This document shows positions 1 to 6,605 of a stretch of 7,442 nucleotides of DNA, in pieces (positions within the stretch are counted from its first letter, which is position 1; the number at the start of each line of letters is the position of its first letter). A model generated the notes under the pieces. It made no database searches. It had not been told where the DNA came from and worked only from the letters and a program-made list of their open reading frames with translations. The stretch spans positions 1 through 7,442 of the forward strand of contig CALXJS010000066.1 in the NCBI GenBank assembly GCA_944388685.1, read 5' to 3'. A program made the position numbers and the translations under genes. This DNA is from an uncultured Clostridia bacterium. Lineage in GTDB: Bacteria > Bacillota_A > Clostridia > TANB77 > CAG-508.

Positions 1-93
1 AAACGAATTTGAAATTTATGAGACGTACTCTTTGTACGTTGATTAAATTTCAAATGAAGTTTGACGACGCAAGATGCTGCTTTTCATTCGTTT
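1..93. repeat. Structured inverted-repeat element downstream of the Fe-S scaffold gene, possibly cut by the window edge
   Basis: This gene-free stretch is built of nested inverted repeats. Bases 8-18 and 44-54 are perfect 11-bp complements, and inside them 23-28 (acgtac) pairs with 34-39 (gtacgt) around a 5-nt loop. The two stems are separated by a symmetric internal loop, tgag opposite tgat. Bases 1-8 (aaacgaat) are also the exact complement of 86-93 (attcgttt), enclosing the whole element, including a GC-richer segment at 63-80. Bases 1-4 could instead pair with 59-62. It begins right after the scaffold stop codon. Read as plus-strand RNA, the internal loops can form tandem G-A/A-G pairs; the minus strand cannot form these. 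It could be a dispersed repeat, a small structured RNA or part of a terminator. No T-run that would settle a terminator is visible before the edge. Confidence 0.6.
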
Positions 94-94
94 T

Positions 95-787
95 CTACTC
101 TTGTCTTGGGTCGATTTTTTTAACAGCCTCATCAAATCTTCCATAAGTACCAGAAGCTTTTTCAATAGCCTCCATTGGATCCATACCTTTTTTGATATTA
201 TCCATCATTTTACCCATATGAACATATTTATATCCAATGATTTGGTCATCTTTATCTAATCCTAATTCAACAATGTAACCTTCTGTTAATTGTAAATATC
301 TAGGTCCTTTTAATGTACTTGAATAAATTGTTCCAACTTGTGATGTATGACCTTTACCTAAATCTTCAAGTCCTGCACCTACTGGAAGTCCTCCTTCTGA
401 GAAAGCGGTTTGTGTTCTTCCATATACGATTTGTAAGAATAATTCTCTCATAGCAGTATTGATAGCATCACAAACTAAGTCTGTATTTAATGCTTCTAAT
501 AAAGTTTTTCCTGTTAAAATTTCTCCTGCCATAGCAGCTGAATGTGTCATTCCTGAACATCCAATTGTTTCAATTAATGCTTCTTGAATGATACCATCTT
601 TTACATTTAAAGTTAATTTACATGCGCCTTGTTGTGGTGCACACCATCCAATACCATGTGTTAAACCTGATATATCTTTTATTTCTTTTGCTTTTACCCA
701 TTTTCCTTCTTCTGGAATTGGTGCTGGTCCATGGTCTACTCCTTTTTTTACAACACACATTTCTTCTAATTCTTTTGAATAAATCAT
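95..787 (-). CDS. NifU-N-type iron-sulfur cluster assembly scaffold protein
   Basis: Predicted 230-residue cytoplasmic protein of the NifU/IscU N-terminal scaffold superfamily, on which Fe-S clusters are assembled before delivery to client enzymes. The segment at residues 76-100 (GCSGM, then GKTLLEAL) matches the second scaffold cysteine region of IscU/NifU. Other cysteines lie at 11, 49, 56 and 106; C106 fits the third ligand, while C49 and C56 compete for the first. The protein is longer than IscU (about 130 residues). Its C-terminal half (about 120-230, with YGRTQTAF, GLEDLGKG and GTYGRFDEAVKKIDPR) is typical of a clostridial subfamily that I recall being found beside a GGGtGRT-family gene, though none is visible here. 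The start at 787 was chosen because GAAAGGAG ends 8 nt upstream; the ATG at 793 is too close to it, and an upstream extension to 856 is not family-like. It is the last gene of the cluster. Its exact client is unknown. Confidence 0.88.
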   Translation of the reverse strand: MIYSKELEEMCVVKKGVDHGPAPIPEEGKWVKAKEIKDISGLTHGIGWCAPQQGACKLTLNVKDGIIQEALIETIGCSGMTHSAAMAGEILTGKTLLEALNTDLVCDAINTAMRELFLQIVYGRTQTAFSEGGLPVGAGLEDLGKGHTSQVGTIYSSTLKGPRYLQLTEGYIVELGLDKDDQIIGYKYVHMGKMMDNIKKGMDPMEAIEKASGTYGRFDEAVKKIDPRQE

Positions 788-795
788 TTTCATTG

Positions 796-803
796 CTCCT
801 TTC
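796..803 (-). promoter_or_regulatory. Ribosome binding site deciding the scaffold-gene start
   Basis: The minus strand reads GAAAGGAG here, 8 nt before the ATG at 787 and only 2 nt before the ATG at 793. This spacing selects the shorter, 230-residue protein. Confidence 0.8.
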
Positions 804-827
804 AATACTTGATTTGTATATATATTT

Positions 828-845
828 TTTAGGTAAATACCTAAA
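828..845. promoter_or_regulatory. 18-bp palindrome upstream of the scaffold gene, possible operator
   Basis: The sequence tttaggta-aa-tacctaaa is a perfect inverted repeat with 8-bp arms in the 71-bp gap between the DUF600-like gene and the scaffold gene. Its half-sites (TTAGGT...ACCTAA) resemble those of DtxR/IdeR-type metal repressors, but the total length is shorter than the classical 19-bp box. On the minus strand, TTTAGG (845-840) and TATATA (822-817) are 17 nt apart and could be a weak promoter, in which case the palindrome would cover the -35 region. No T-run follows on either strand, so it is not a terminator. The regulator is inferred, not shown. Confidence 0.4.
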
Positions 846-858
846 TTTAAAAACATTT

Positions 859-1950
859 CTACTCTTCATCTATTTCATCTTCTGAAAATAATATTTGATT
901 TCTAATTGGTTTCTTAATTTCTTCATTTGTGACTTCTTCTTTACGGTTTCTTTTTTTCTTTTTGCTTATTGGTTGTGTCACTTTTTTTGTTTTTTGTTCT
1001 ACTACTTCATCTTGGATATCATTTGTTTTTCTTTCCTGTAGTTCTTCTTGTAATTTTTTCATTTTTTCTATTGTATTGTCATCATGTTGCAATTCATTTC
1101 TTTGTTGTTCTGGATTCAAAGTAACACTTTCTTCTTTTGTTTTCTCATTACCTTGATTATTAATAATTTTTTTACTACTATTTATAATATCTTTTTTGGT
1201 AAATCGATTGTCATGACTCCACAACGTTCTTTCTTTTTTCTTAACATTGGCATCCCAATTATTCTCTATTTTATGACTTTTGATTTGATTATATTTTTTT
1301 TGAATTCCTAAATCTTGTATTTCATCTTCTCTAATATAACCATCATTTTCTAATTCATCTTCTTGGGTACTATATTCAAAAATATTTTTTGTGTCTTGTT
1401 CTATATAGATACCTGCATTGTATTCTTCCACTTCTGCCAAGTTTCTTGCACCATTAAAATATCGATATAATATATCTTTATCCTTCTTGGAAACTTGTTC
1501 TGGTCCAATTCCTAAGTATTTATATCTCCAAATGACATGACGTTCATAACTATTAAACGCATTATTTACCAAATCTTCATAACTATATTCTGCTCGAAAT
1601 TTCATATTCGTTATCGATATGGTAAGATTGCTCCACATTTTTCCTGGTGTTGTTCTTTTAAATTCTTCTCTTAATAGCTTAATGTTGTCATATAGCTTTT
1701 CCACTAACTCTAAATATTGTGTTTCGTCAATATTAAATTTACTTGGCACTTCATAGACATTAACAGGATTTTTTCTAAATATTCCTTTCGGAATATAATA
1801 GAAAAACAATTCTCCTGTTGATTCTTTTTCTCCATCGTCTATGACAGAACTATATAGATATATCGATTCCCATTTTTCTGGTATCAAATATAATAATTTT
1901 CTTTGTATTTCTTCATATATCTCTTTTATCTGTTTTGTATGATTTAACAT
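859..1950 (-). CDS. YezG/DUF600-like domain protein with long charged C-terminal tail
   Basis: Predicted 363-residue soluble protein with no signal peptide or membrane segment. Residues about 5-165 look like the YezG/DUF600 (TIGR01741) family: IYEEIQRKLLYLIPEKWESIYLY at the N-terminus, a Y-rich strand (ELFFYYIPKG), W106 in KMWSNLTISI, and the family-typical end YERHVIWRYKYLGIGP at 136-150. In Bacillus, YezG is the immunity partner of the LXG toxin YeeF. Residues about 180-363 are very different: rich in K, E, N, D and Q, probably disordered, with a short possible coiled coil near 292-312, a basic patch KKKKRNRK at 330-337 and an acidic end (SEDEIDEE). Family proteins are usually about 150-170 residues, so the tail is an addition. 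The gene starts 6 nt after the gpmI stop; AAGGA inside the last gpmI codons can serve as its ribosome binding site, suggesting translational coupling. No toxin gene is visible. Antitoxin activity should not be assumed; the domain call rests on motif memory. Confidence 0.72.
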   Translation of the reverse strand: MLNHTKQIKEIYEEIQRKLLYLIPEKWESIYLYSSVIDDGEKESTGELFFYYIPKGIFRKNPVNVYEVPSKFNIDETQYLELVEKLYDNIKLLREEFKRTTPGKMWSNLTISITNMKFRAEYSYEDLVNNAFNSYERHVIWRYKYLGIGPEQVSKKDKDILYRYFNGARNLAEVEEYNAGIYIEQDTKNIFEYSTQEDELENDGYIREDEIQDLGIQKKYNQIKSHKIENNWDANVKKKERTLWSHDNRFTKKDIINSSKKIINNQGNEKTKEESVTLNPEQQRNELQHDDNTIEKMKKLQEELQERKTNDIQDEVVEQKTKKVTQPISKKKKRNRKEEVTNEEIKKPIRNQILFSEDEIDEE

Positions 1951-1956
1951 ATCCTT

Positions 1957-3498
1957 TTATTCCTTATCTAATAAACTTTCTCCTGTCATTTCCTCTGGTT
2001 TGTCTAGATGCATTAGATCAAGCATAGTTGGGGCTAAATCTGCTAATTTTCCACCTGATTTTAGTTTTAAATTACTATTTGGTGTTACTAATATAATTGG
2101 TACAGGATTTGTTGTATGTGCAGTATGAGGTTCTCCTGTTTTGTAATCTATCATTTGCTCTGCATTTCCATGGTCTGCTGTAATAATTAGATTTCCTTGT
2201 TTTTCTTCTACTAAACTTACGACTTTTCCTACACATTCGTCAACTGCTTCAACAGCTTTGATTGCAGCTTCTAAGCTTCCTGTATGTCCAACCATATCTG
2301 AGTTTGCATAATTTAAGATGATACTATCATATTTATCACTTTGAATTGCTTCTAATACTTTATCTGTTACTTCATATGCACTCATTTCTGGTTTCATATC
2401 ATATGTTTCTACTTTTGGAGATGGTACCAATATTCTGTCTTCTCCAGGATATTGTTTTTCTTCCCCACCATTAAAGAAGAATGTAACATGTGCATATTTT
2501 TCTGTTTCTGCAATTCTTAATTGTGTATATCCTAATTTACTGATATATTCTCCAAATGTGTTGTGTAATGGTTCTTTCTTAAATGCAATATGTACATTTG
2601 GCATGGTTTCATCATAACTTGTAAAACATACATAATATAGGTCTAAATCTTTCTTTGTCTCAAATCCATCAAATTCTGGATCTACTAATGCTCTAGTAAT
2701 TTCTCTTGCTCTGTCTGGTCTGAAGTTAAAGAATATAACAGAGTCATTTTTTTCAATTTTTGCAAATGGTTCTCCTCCATTGCAAATAACGGTTGGTTCA
2801 ACAAATTCATCAAAAACTTCTTTTTGATAAGAGTCTTCAATAGCTTTTACAGCGCTTCCTGCTTTGATTCCTTCACCATTAACAAGAGCATTATAGCATT
2901 TTTGAACTCTTTCCCATCTTTTGTCTCTATCCATAGCATAAAATCTACCTGATAAACTTGCGATTTTTCCTACATTTTTTTCTTTCATTTTTTCTTCTAG
3001 TTTTACAATGTAGCTTTCAGCAGATGCTGGTGGTGTATCTCTTCCATCTAAGAAACAATGTACATATACATTTTCAAAATCTCTTCTTTTTGCCATTTCT
3101 AATAATCCATATAGATGACGATTATGACTATGTACACCTCCATCTGATACTAATCCCAAAATATGCAATTTAGAATTGTATTTTTTACAATTTTCAATAG
3201 CTGCAATAAATTCTGGGTTTGAGAAGAAATCTCCATCTTCTATTGATTTTGTAATTCTGGTTAATTCTTGATATACAATTCTTCCTGCTCCAATATTTGT
3301 GTGTCCTACTTCTGAATTTCCCATTTGTCCTTCTGGTAATCCAACATGTAATCCACTTGTATAGATATCTGTATTTGGATATTTTTTCATTAGTCTATCA
3401 ATATTAGGTGTTTTTGCTAATTTAATCGCATTTCCATCTTTATTTGGATTGTCTCCAAAACCATCTAATATCATTAACATTGTTAGTTTATCTTTCAT
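1957..3498 (-). CDS. gpmI: 2,3-bisphosphoglycerate-independent phosphoglycerate mutase
   Basis: Interconverts 3-phosphoglycerate and 2-phosphoglycerate in glycolysis, using two metal ions (usually manganese) and a phosphoserine intermediate in the cytoplasm. The 513-residue protein has normal family length. The alkaline-phosphatase-like metal site starts at LDGFGDNP (11-18, D12). The catalytic serine is S62 in [14 protein letters not shown]. The phosphate-transfer insert carries [10 protein letters not shown] (116-125), DGRDTPP (151-157), [12 protein letters not shown] (184-195) and [11 protein letters not shown] (258-267). The C-terminal metal ligands are in [12 protein letters not shown] (396-407), [10 protein letters not shown] (440-449) and [10 protein letters not shown] (458-467). 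Everything needed for activity appears present. The start at 3498 is supported by AAGGA 9 nt upstream. A 104-nt gap with a long hairpin separates it from tpiA, and the DUF600-like gene follows after 6 nt. Confidence 0.98.
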   Translation of the reverse strand: MKDKLTMLMILDGFGDNPNKDGNAIKLAKTPNIDRLMKKYPNTDIYTSGLHVGLPEGQMGNSEVGHTNIGAGRIVYQELTRITKSIEDGDFFSNPEFIAAIENCKKYNSKLHILGLVSDGGVHSHNRHLYGLLEMAKRRDFENVYVHCFLDGRDTPPASAESYIVKLEEKMKEKNVGKIASLSGRFYAMDRDKRWERVQKCYNALVNGEGIKAGSAVKAIEDSYQKEVFDEFVEPTVICNGGEPFAKIEKNDSVIFFNFRPDRAREITRALVDPEFDGFETKKDLDLYYVCFTSYDETMPNVHIAFKKEPLHNTFGEYISKLGYTQLRIAETEKYAHVTFFFNGGEEKQYPGEDRILVPSPKVETYDMKPEMSAYEVTDKVLEAIQSDKYDSIILNYANSDMVGHTGSLEAAIKAVEAVDECVGKVVSLVEEKQGNLIITADHGNAEQMIDYKTGEPHTAHTTNPVPIILVTPNSNLKLKSGGKLADLAPTMLDLMHLDKPEEMTGESLLDKE

Positions 3499-3536
3499 AA
3501 TCTACCATCCTTTTCTTTTAGATTTAAAGTGTTTTA

Positions 3537-3601
3537 TTTGTTATATAGAAAAAATCTACTTTTATCTTGACTCTATATAAGATCTTTTCGTATATAACAA
3601 A
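3537..3601. other. Long imperfect hairpin in the tpiA-gpmI gap
   Basis: Bases 3537-3547 and 3591-3601 are perfect 11-bp complements. After a single bulged base (3590) the stem continues for ten more positions, 3548-3557 with 3580-3589, with one mismatch. The loop is about 22 nt. It starts just after the tpiA stop codon and fills most of the gap. The minus strand has no T-run after it, so it is a poor terminator; an mRNA-stabilising or processing hairpin, or a regulatory site for gpmI, is more likely. A weak minus-strand promoter, TTGTTA (3600-3595) and TATAGA (3577-3572) spaced by 17, lies inside it. Confidence 0.55.
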
Positions 3602-3602
3602 G

Positions 3603-4361
3603 TTAAGCTTCCTTATCAAAGTTAACAATCTTTGAAAATTCTTCTGGATCTAAACTTGCTCCACCAACTAATCCTCCATCTATATCAGACATTGTGAATA
3701 GTTCTTTTGCATTTTTAGATTTTACACTTCCACCATACTGTATTATAACGCTTTGGGCTACATTTTGTCCATATATTTCCTCAATTTTCTCACGGATATC
3801 TTTGATTGAGTTATTTGCATCTTCACTTGTTGCTGTTTTTCCTGTTCCGATTGCCCAAATTGGTTCATAAGCAATGATTGTATTTTCTACTTGTTCATTT
3901 GTTAATCCTTCTAATGCTAGTTCTGTTTGTTTTGTGATAACTTCTGTTGTTTCTCCAGTTTCTCTTTGTTCTAATGTTTCTCCCACACATACAATTGGTT
4001 TTAATCCATTGGCAAATGCTGATTTTATCTTTTTATTGACACTTTCATCTGTTTCATTAAAATATTGTCTTCTTTCTGAATGTCCAATAATGACATATTC
4101 TACATTTATTGATTTTAACATTTTTGCTGATACTTCTCCTGTGTAAGCACCTTTTTCTTCAAAATGCATATTTTGTGCACCTATTTTGATATTGGTGTTT
4201 TGTGCAGTTAATAAGGCATAAAATAAATCAGTAAATGGAACACATAATATAACCTCGTTTTGTGTTTCACCTACTAATTTTGATAATTCGTCAATATATC
4301 TAATTGTCTCATCTGGAAGCATATTCATTTTCCAGTTTCCTGCGATTACTTTTCTTCTCAT
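3603..4361 (-). CDS. tpiA: Triosephosphate isomerase
   Basis: Interconverts dihydroxyacetone phosphate and glyceraldehyde-3-phosphate; a cytoplasmic (beta-alpha)8 barrel, usually a dimer. The 252-residue product has normal length. The catalytic triad is visible: K11 in AGNWKMN, H94 in IIGHSERRQYF and E166 in AYEPIWAIGTGK. The phosphate-binding loops QYGGSVKS (208-215) and GGLVGGASL (229-237) are intact. The reading frame stays open for another 108 codons upstream, but that part overlaps the racemase gene in another frame and is not family-like. The start MRRKVIAGNW at 4361 fits the family and has GGAGG 9 nt upstream (4375-4371). The gene has its own promoter and a leader of about 100 nt with a strong hairpin, so its transcription may be partly independent of gap-pgk. 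Confidence 0.98.
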   Translation of the reverse strand: MRRKVIAGNWKMNMLPDETIRYIDELSKLVGETQNEVILCVPFTDLFYALLTAQNTNIKIGAQNMHFEEKGAYTGEVSAKMLKSINVEYVIIGHSERRQYFNETDESVNKKIKSAFANGLKPIVCVGETLEQRETGETTEVITKQTELALEGLTNEQVENTIIAYEPIWAIGTGKTATSEDANNSIKDIREKIEEIYGQNVAQSVIIQYGGSVKSKNAKELFTMSDIDGGLVGGASLDPEEFSKIVNFDKEA

Positions 4362-4379
4362 TATATAATCCCTCCATTC

Positions 4380-4394
4380 AAGCATTCTTTGCTT
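4380..4394 (-). promoter_or_regulatory. Small hairpin next to the tpiA ribosome binding site
   Basis: On the minus strand AAGCA (4394-4390) pairs with TGCTT (4384-4380) around a 5-nt loop, ending 4 nt before GGAGG (4375-4371). It could modulate ribosome access, but a 5-bp stem in AT-rich sequence may be chance. Confidence 0.25.
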
Positions 4395-4407
4395 TAAATT
4401 TTTATAT

Positions 4408-4450
4408 ATAATAATGTTAAATCGCATTTTTGGTGAATTAACATTATTAT
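4408..4450. promoter_or_regulatory. 13-bp inverted repeat in the tpiA leader
   Basis: Bases 4408-4420 (ataataatgttaa) and 4438-4450 (ttaacattattat) are perfect complements separated by 17 nt. The repeat lies between the predicted tpiA transcription start (near 4464) and its start codon. No T-run follows on the minus strand, so a terminator is unlikely. It could be a 5'-UTR stabilising hairpin or a dimeric repressor site. It matches no riboswitch class that I recognise. Confidence 0.55.
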
Positions 4451-4470
4451 CCGCCCTTACAGACATTTCT

Positions 4471-4499
4471 ATTGTATAACAAAAGAGACTACTTTTCAA
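4471..4499 (-). promoter_or_regulatory. Sigma-A-type promoter for tpiA
   Basis: On the minus strand TTGAAA (4499-4494) and TACAAT (4476-4471) are separated by exactly 17 nt, each matching 5 of 6 consensus bases. Transcription would begin near 4464, leaving a leader of about 100 nt. The -35 box lies in the loop and last codon of the upstream racemase gene, so promoter and terminator-like hairpin share the same DNA. Confidence 0.6.
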
Positions 4500-4511
4500 G
4501 TAATCTCTTTT
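4481..4511 (-). terminator. Terminator-like hairpin at the end of the racemase gene
   Basis: Bases 4481-4494 and 4498-4511 form a 14-bp stem with one G-T wobble and a 3-nt loop, flanked on the minus strand by AAAA and followed by TTTTGTTAT. It overlaps the final codons and stop of the racemase gene. The plus strand has an even better T-tract (TTTTATTTTT), so it may work in both directions. Confidence 0.6.
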
Positions 4512-5293
4512 ATTTTTCCATCTGTTTTTATTTTTCCTGATATAACTGCTTTTTGTACTTGCCCATTTATCATATCTATCTTGATTTTTATGCTTTCTCC
4601 TGATGGCTGTTTGATTTCTAACATTTGACTGGCATTTTCTTTCATGGCTTTTACAATTCCTACCCCAGTTGTTCCTGAACCACAAGCTGTTTCATAAAAC
4701 ATTGTATCAATCGCATTTACCCATACAACTGGATTAATTTTTAACATATTATCTTCTCTTTCTAGAAACATAATTCCCACTGCTTCTTCATTTGTTAAAT
4801 CATATTTTTCAATAATTTTTTTAGCTTCTTCTTTTATTGTTTCTTTATGTTCTAAATATGGTTTTGCCTTATCTTCTTCTATTACAACGGTTACCATTCC
4901 TTGCATTCTTACTTGATAAATTCCTTCTTCTTTTGTTTCAAACATTTTATTATTTCCTTTATATAACGGAATTTCACAATATGCTTCTCCCTTTTCATTC
5001 ACACCTGCTGTTATATAATCTTTTCCGTTAACTTTCAGCAATAATTCTCCCGTTTGTCCCTTCAAATAATAATGTGCTGCACTTCTTGTCGCATTTCCGC
5101 AAAATTCTCCTCCAGCCATTTCTAATTCTGGTTCTTTTCCGAACTCTACAAAACCTACTTGTTCTATATTGCTTTCTTTCTGCATAATAGCATCATTGAT
5201 TTTTTTCTTTTCTTCTGGTGTATATCCTCTTTTTAACACAAATGCTGTATCATTTCCTGCTGGAATATATGTAATATATTGAATTTTTTCCAT
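4496..5293 (-). CDS. DapF-fold amino-acid racemase, CntK/histidine racemase-like
   Basis: Predicted 265-residue cytoplasmic, cofactor-independent racemase/epimerase of the diaminopimelate epimerase fold, which uses a pair of cysteines as acid and base. Both are visible: C65 in EFCGNATRS and C204 in TACGSGTTG. The motifs differ from true DapF (MCGNGIRC, ACGTGA) and follow Staphylococcus CntK, the L-histidine racemase of staphylopine synthesis, as I remember it: an N-terminal YxPxGNxT, EQVGFxE, SGxEFCGNAT, VGxMxF, CGSGT, then QPxG and GxVT-like segments. Lysine synthesis is therefore less likely than histidine or another amino acid as substrate. No staphylopine-type partners (CntL, CntM) are in view. 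The start at 5293 is preferred over 5314 because AAGGTGG (5308-5302) lies 8 nt before it and nothing similar precedes 5314. The gene sits between pgk and tpiA, bounded by hairpins. Fold and catalysis are fairly sure; the substrate is not. Confidence 0.82.
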   Translation of the reverse strand: MEKIQYITYIPAGNDTAFVLKRGYTPEEKKKINDAIMQKESNIEQVGFVEFGKEPELEMAGGEFCGNATRSAAHYYLKGQTGELLLKVNGKDYITAGVNEKGEAYCEIPLYKGNNKMFETKEEGIYQVRMQGMVTVVIEEDKAKPYLEHKETIKEEAKKIIEKYDLTNEEAVGIMFLEREDNMLKINPVVWVNAIDTMFYETACGSGTTGVGIVKAMKENASQMLEIKQPSGESIKIKIDMINGQVQKAVISGKIKTDGKIKEIT

Positions 5294-5301
5294 GTTTTCT
5301 T

Positions 5302-5308
5302 CCACCTT
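5302..5308 (-). promoter_or_regulatory. Ribosome binding site deciding the racemase start
   Basis: The minus strand reads AAGGTGG, 8 nt before the ATG at 5293. It lies inside the alternative reading from 5314, which lacks any purine-rich site, so the shorter protein is preferred. Confidence 0.75.
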
Positions 5309-5329
5309 ATTCATAAAATTTATCTATAC

Positions 5330-5360
5330 ATTATCCACATAATATCAAGATAAAAGTCAA
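5330..5360 (-). promoter_or_regulatory. Possible promoter for the racemase gene
   Basis: On the minus strand TTGACT (5360-5355) is followed 19 nt later by GATAAT (5335-5330), each 5 of 6 to consensus but with long spacing. It lies between the pgk hairpin and the racemase start, where an independent promoter would be expected. Confidence 0.35.
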
Positions 5361-5379
5361 TCTTTCTTATTCAACAATA

Positions 5380-5401
5380 AAGAGGAAACTTTGTTCCTCT
5401 T
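5380..5401 (-). terminator. Hairpin downstream of pgk, possible weak terminator
   Basis: Bases 5380-5387 (aagaggaa) and 5394-5401 (ttcctctt) form a perfect 8-bp stem with a 6-nt loop, starting 7 nt after the pgk stop codon. The minus-strand tail is only TATTGTTG, so termination is probably partial; it could instead protect the gap-pgk transcript from 3' decay. Confidence 0.45.
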
Positions 5402-5408
5402 CAATCTT

Positions 5409-6593
5409 TTATTTATCCATTAAAGCTTCAATTCCTGGTAATTTCTTTCCTTCTAAGAATTCTAATGAAGCTCCACCACCTGTTGAAATATGTGTCATTT
5501 TATCTTCTAGTCCAGCTTTCTTAACAGCAGCTGCTGAATCTCCACCACCGATAATTGTTGTAGCGTTAATTTCTGATAATATTTTTGCAATTGCATTTGT
5601 TCCAACAGCAAATTGGTCAAATTCAAATACACCTAGAGGTCCATTCCATACAACTGTTTTGGCTGTCTTTAATTCTTCTTCATACATTTTTATTGTTTCT
5701 GGACCAATATCCAATCCTTCCCAACCTTCTGGAATTTCTGTATATTTTACAACTTTACTTTCTGTATCTGATTTATATTCTTTTCCTACTTTTGTATCTA
5801 CTGGAAGCATCAATTTAACACCTTTTTGTTTTGCTTTTTCCATTGCTTCTTTTGCTAAATCTAATTTATCCATTTCGCAAATAGAATTTCCTACTTCATA
5901 TCCTTGTGCTTTAAAGAACGTATATGCCATACCTCCACCAATCATTAAGGCATCTACTTTGTCTAATAAATTATCAATAACACCAATTTTGTCAGAAACT
6001 TTTGCTCCCCCTAAGATAGCAACAAATGGTCTTTCTGGATTATTAACTGCATTTCCTAAAAATTTCAATTCTTTTTCAATTAAAAATCCTGCTACTGCTG
6101 GTAAATAACTTGCAATTCCTGTTGTTGAAGCATGTGCTCTATGTGCTGTTCCAAAAGCATCATTTACATATACTTCCGCCATTGATGCTAATTTTTTAGA
6201 AAATTCTGGGTCATTATCTGTTTCTTCTTTATGAAATCTTACATTTTCAAGTAATAAGATTTCTCCTTCTTTTAGATTAGCAGCTTTTGCCATAGCGTCT
6301 TCCCCGATAACATCTTTTGCCATAATGACTTCTTGTCCTAATAAATTTGACAATTCTTTAGCAACAGGTAGCAATGAAAATTCAGGTTTAAATTCTCCCT
6401 TTGGTCTTCCTAAATGTGAAGCTAATATTACTTTACAATTTTGTTCTAATAAATATTTAATGGTTGGTAATGCTGCTACAATTCTTGTATTATCTGTTAT
6501 ATTTTGATTTTCGTCCATTGGTACATTAAAATCACATCTAACAAATACTTTTTTTCCTTTCAAATCAATATCTTTTACAGTTTTCTTATTCAT
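5409..6593 (-). CDS. pgk: Phosphoglycerate kinase
   Basis: Transfers phosphate from 1,3-bisphosphoglycerate to ADP, the first ATP-yielding step of glycolysis; cytoplasmic monomer with two Rossmann-like domains. The 394-residue protein has normal length. The N-terminal substrate domain shows [10 protein letters not shown] (18-27), [17 protein letters not shown] (59-66), [11 protein letters not shown] and [15 protein letters not shown]. The nucleotide domain shows [44 protein letters not shown] and the C-terminal [18 protein letters not shown]. All are intact. The start at 6593 has AGGAGG 8 nt upstream. That site overlaps the gap stop codon, with only 12 nt between the two genes, so gap and pgk are clearly co-transcribed and probably translationally coupled. 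Confidence 0.98.
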   Translation of the reverse strand: MNKKTVKDIDLKGKKVFVRCDFNVPMDENQNITDNTRIVAALPTIKYLLEQNCKVILASHLGRPKGEFKPEFSLLPVAKELSNLLGQEVIMAKDVIGEDAMAKAANLKEGEILLLENVRFHKEETDNDPEFSKKLASMAEVYVNDAFGTAHRAHASTTGIASYLPAVAGFLIEKELKFLGNAVNNPERPFVAILGGAKVSDKIGVIDNLLDKVDALMIGGGMAYTFFKAQGYEVGNSICEMDKLDLAKEAMEKAKQKGVKLMLPVDTKVGKEYKSDTESKVVKYTEIPEGWEGLDIGPETIKMYEEELKTAKTVVWNGPLGVFEFDQFAVGTNAIAKILSEINATTIIGGGDSAAAVKKAGLEDKMTHISTGGGASLEFLEGKKLPGIEALMDK

Positions 6594-6601
6594 AATGAGT
6601 T

Positions 6602-6605
6602 CCTC

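Noticed and set aside
788..856. Longer scaffold protein starting with MFLNLGIYLK at 856
   Set aside because: It has no ribosome binding site, would translate through the palindrome, and the family start MIYSKELEEM has a good site 8 nt upstream.
940..970. A-rich runs (minus strand) in the DUF600-like tail, considered as a programmed frameshift site
   Set aside because: The runs do not form an X XXY YYZ heptamer in the reading frame, and the frame stays open to a sensible acidic C-terminus, so the lysine codons explain them.
3568..3598. Plus-strand promoter-like pair TTGACT and TATAAC, or TATATA, that would drive antisense RNA into tpiA
   Set aside because: Spacing is 19 nt with the better -10 box, or 17 nt with only a 4/6 match. 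It sits in an AT-rich hairpin where such matches arise by chance, and no plus-strand gene follows.
4362..4480. tpiA leader as a T-box or known riboswitch
   Set aside because: No T-box sequence (such as the GGGTGGTACCGCG-like antiterminator element), no terminator with a T-run and no recognised aptamer core were seen.
4362..4685. In-frame upstream extension of tpiA by 108 codons
   Set aside because: It overlaps the racemase gene in another frame, has no family-like sequence, and the MRRKVIAGNWKMN start has a good ribosome binding site. The predicted transcription start near 4464 also excludes most of it.
5659..6108. 149-codon plus-strand open frame opposite pgk
   Set aside because: It is antisense to well-conserved pgk codons, has no credible ribosome binding site or recognisable domain, and its composition reflects the complementary coding strand.
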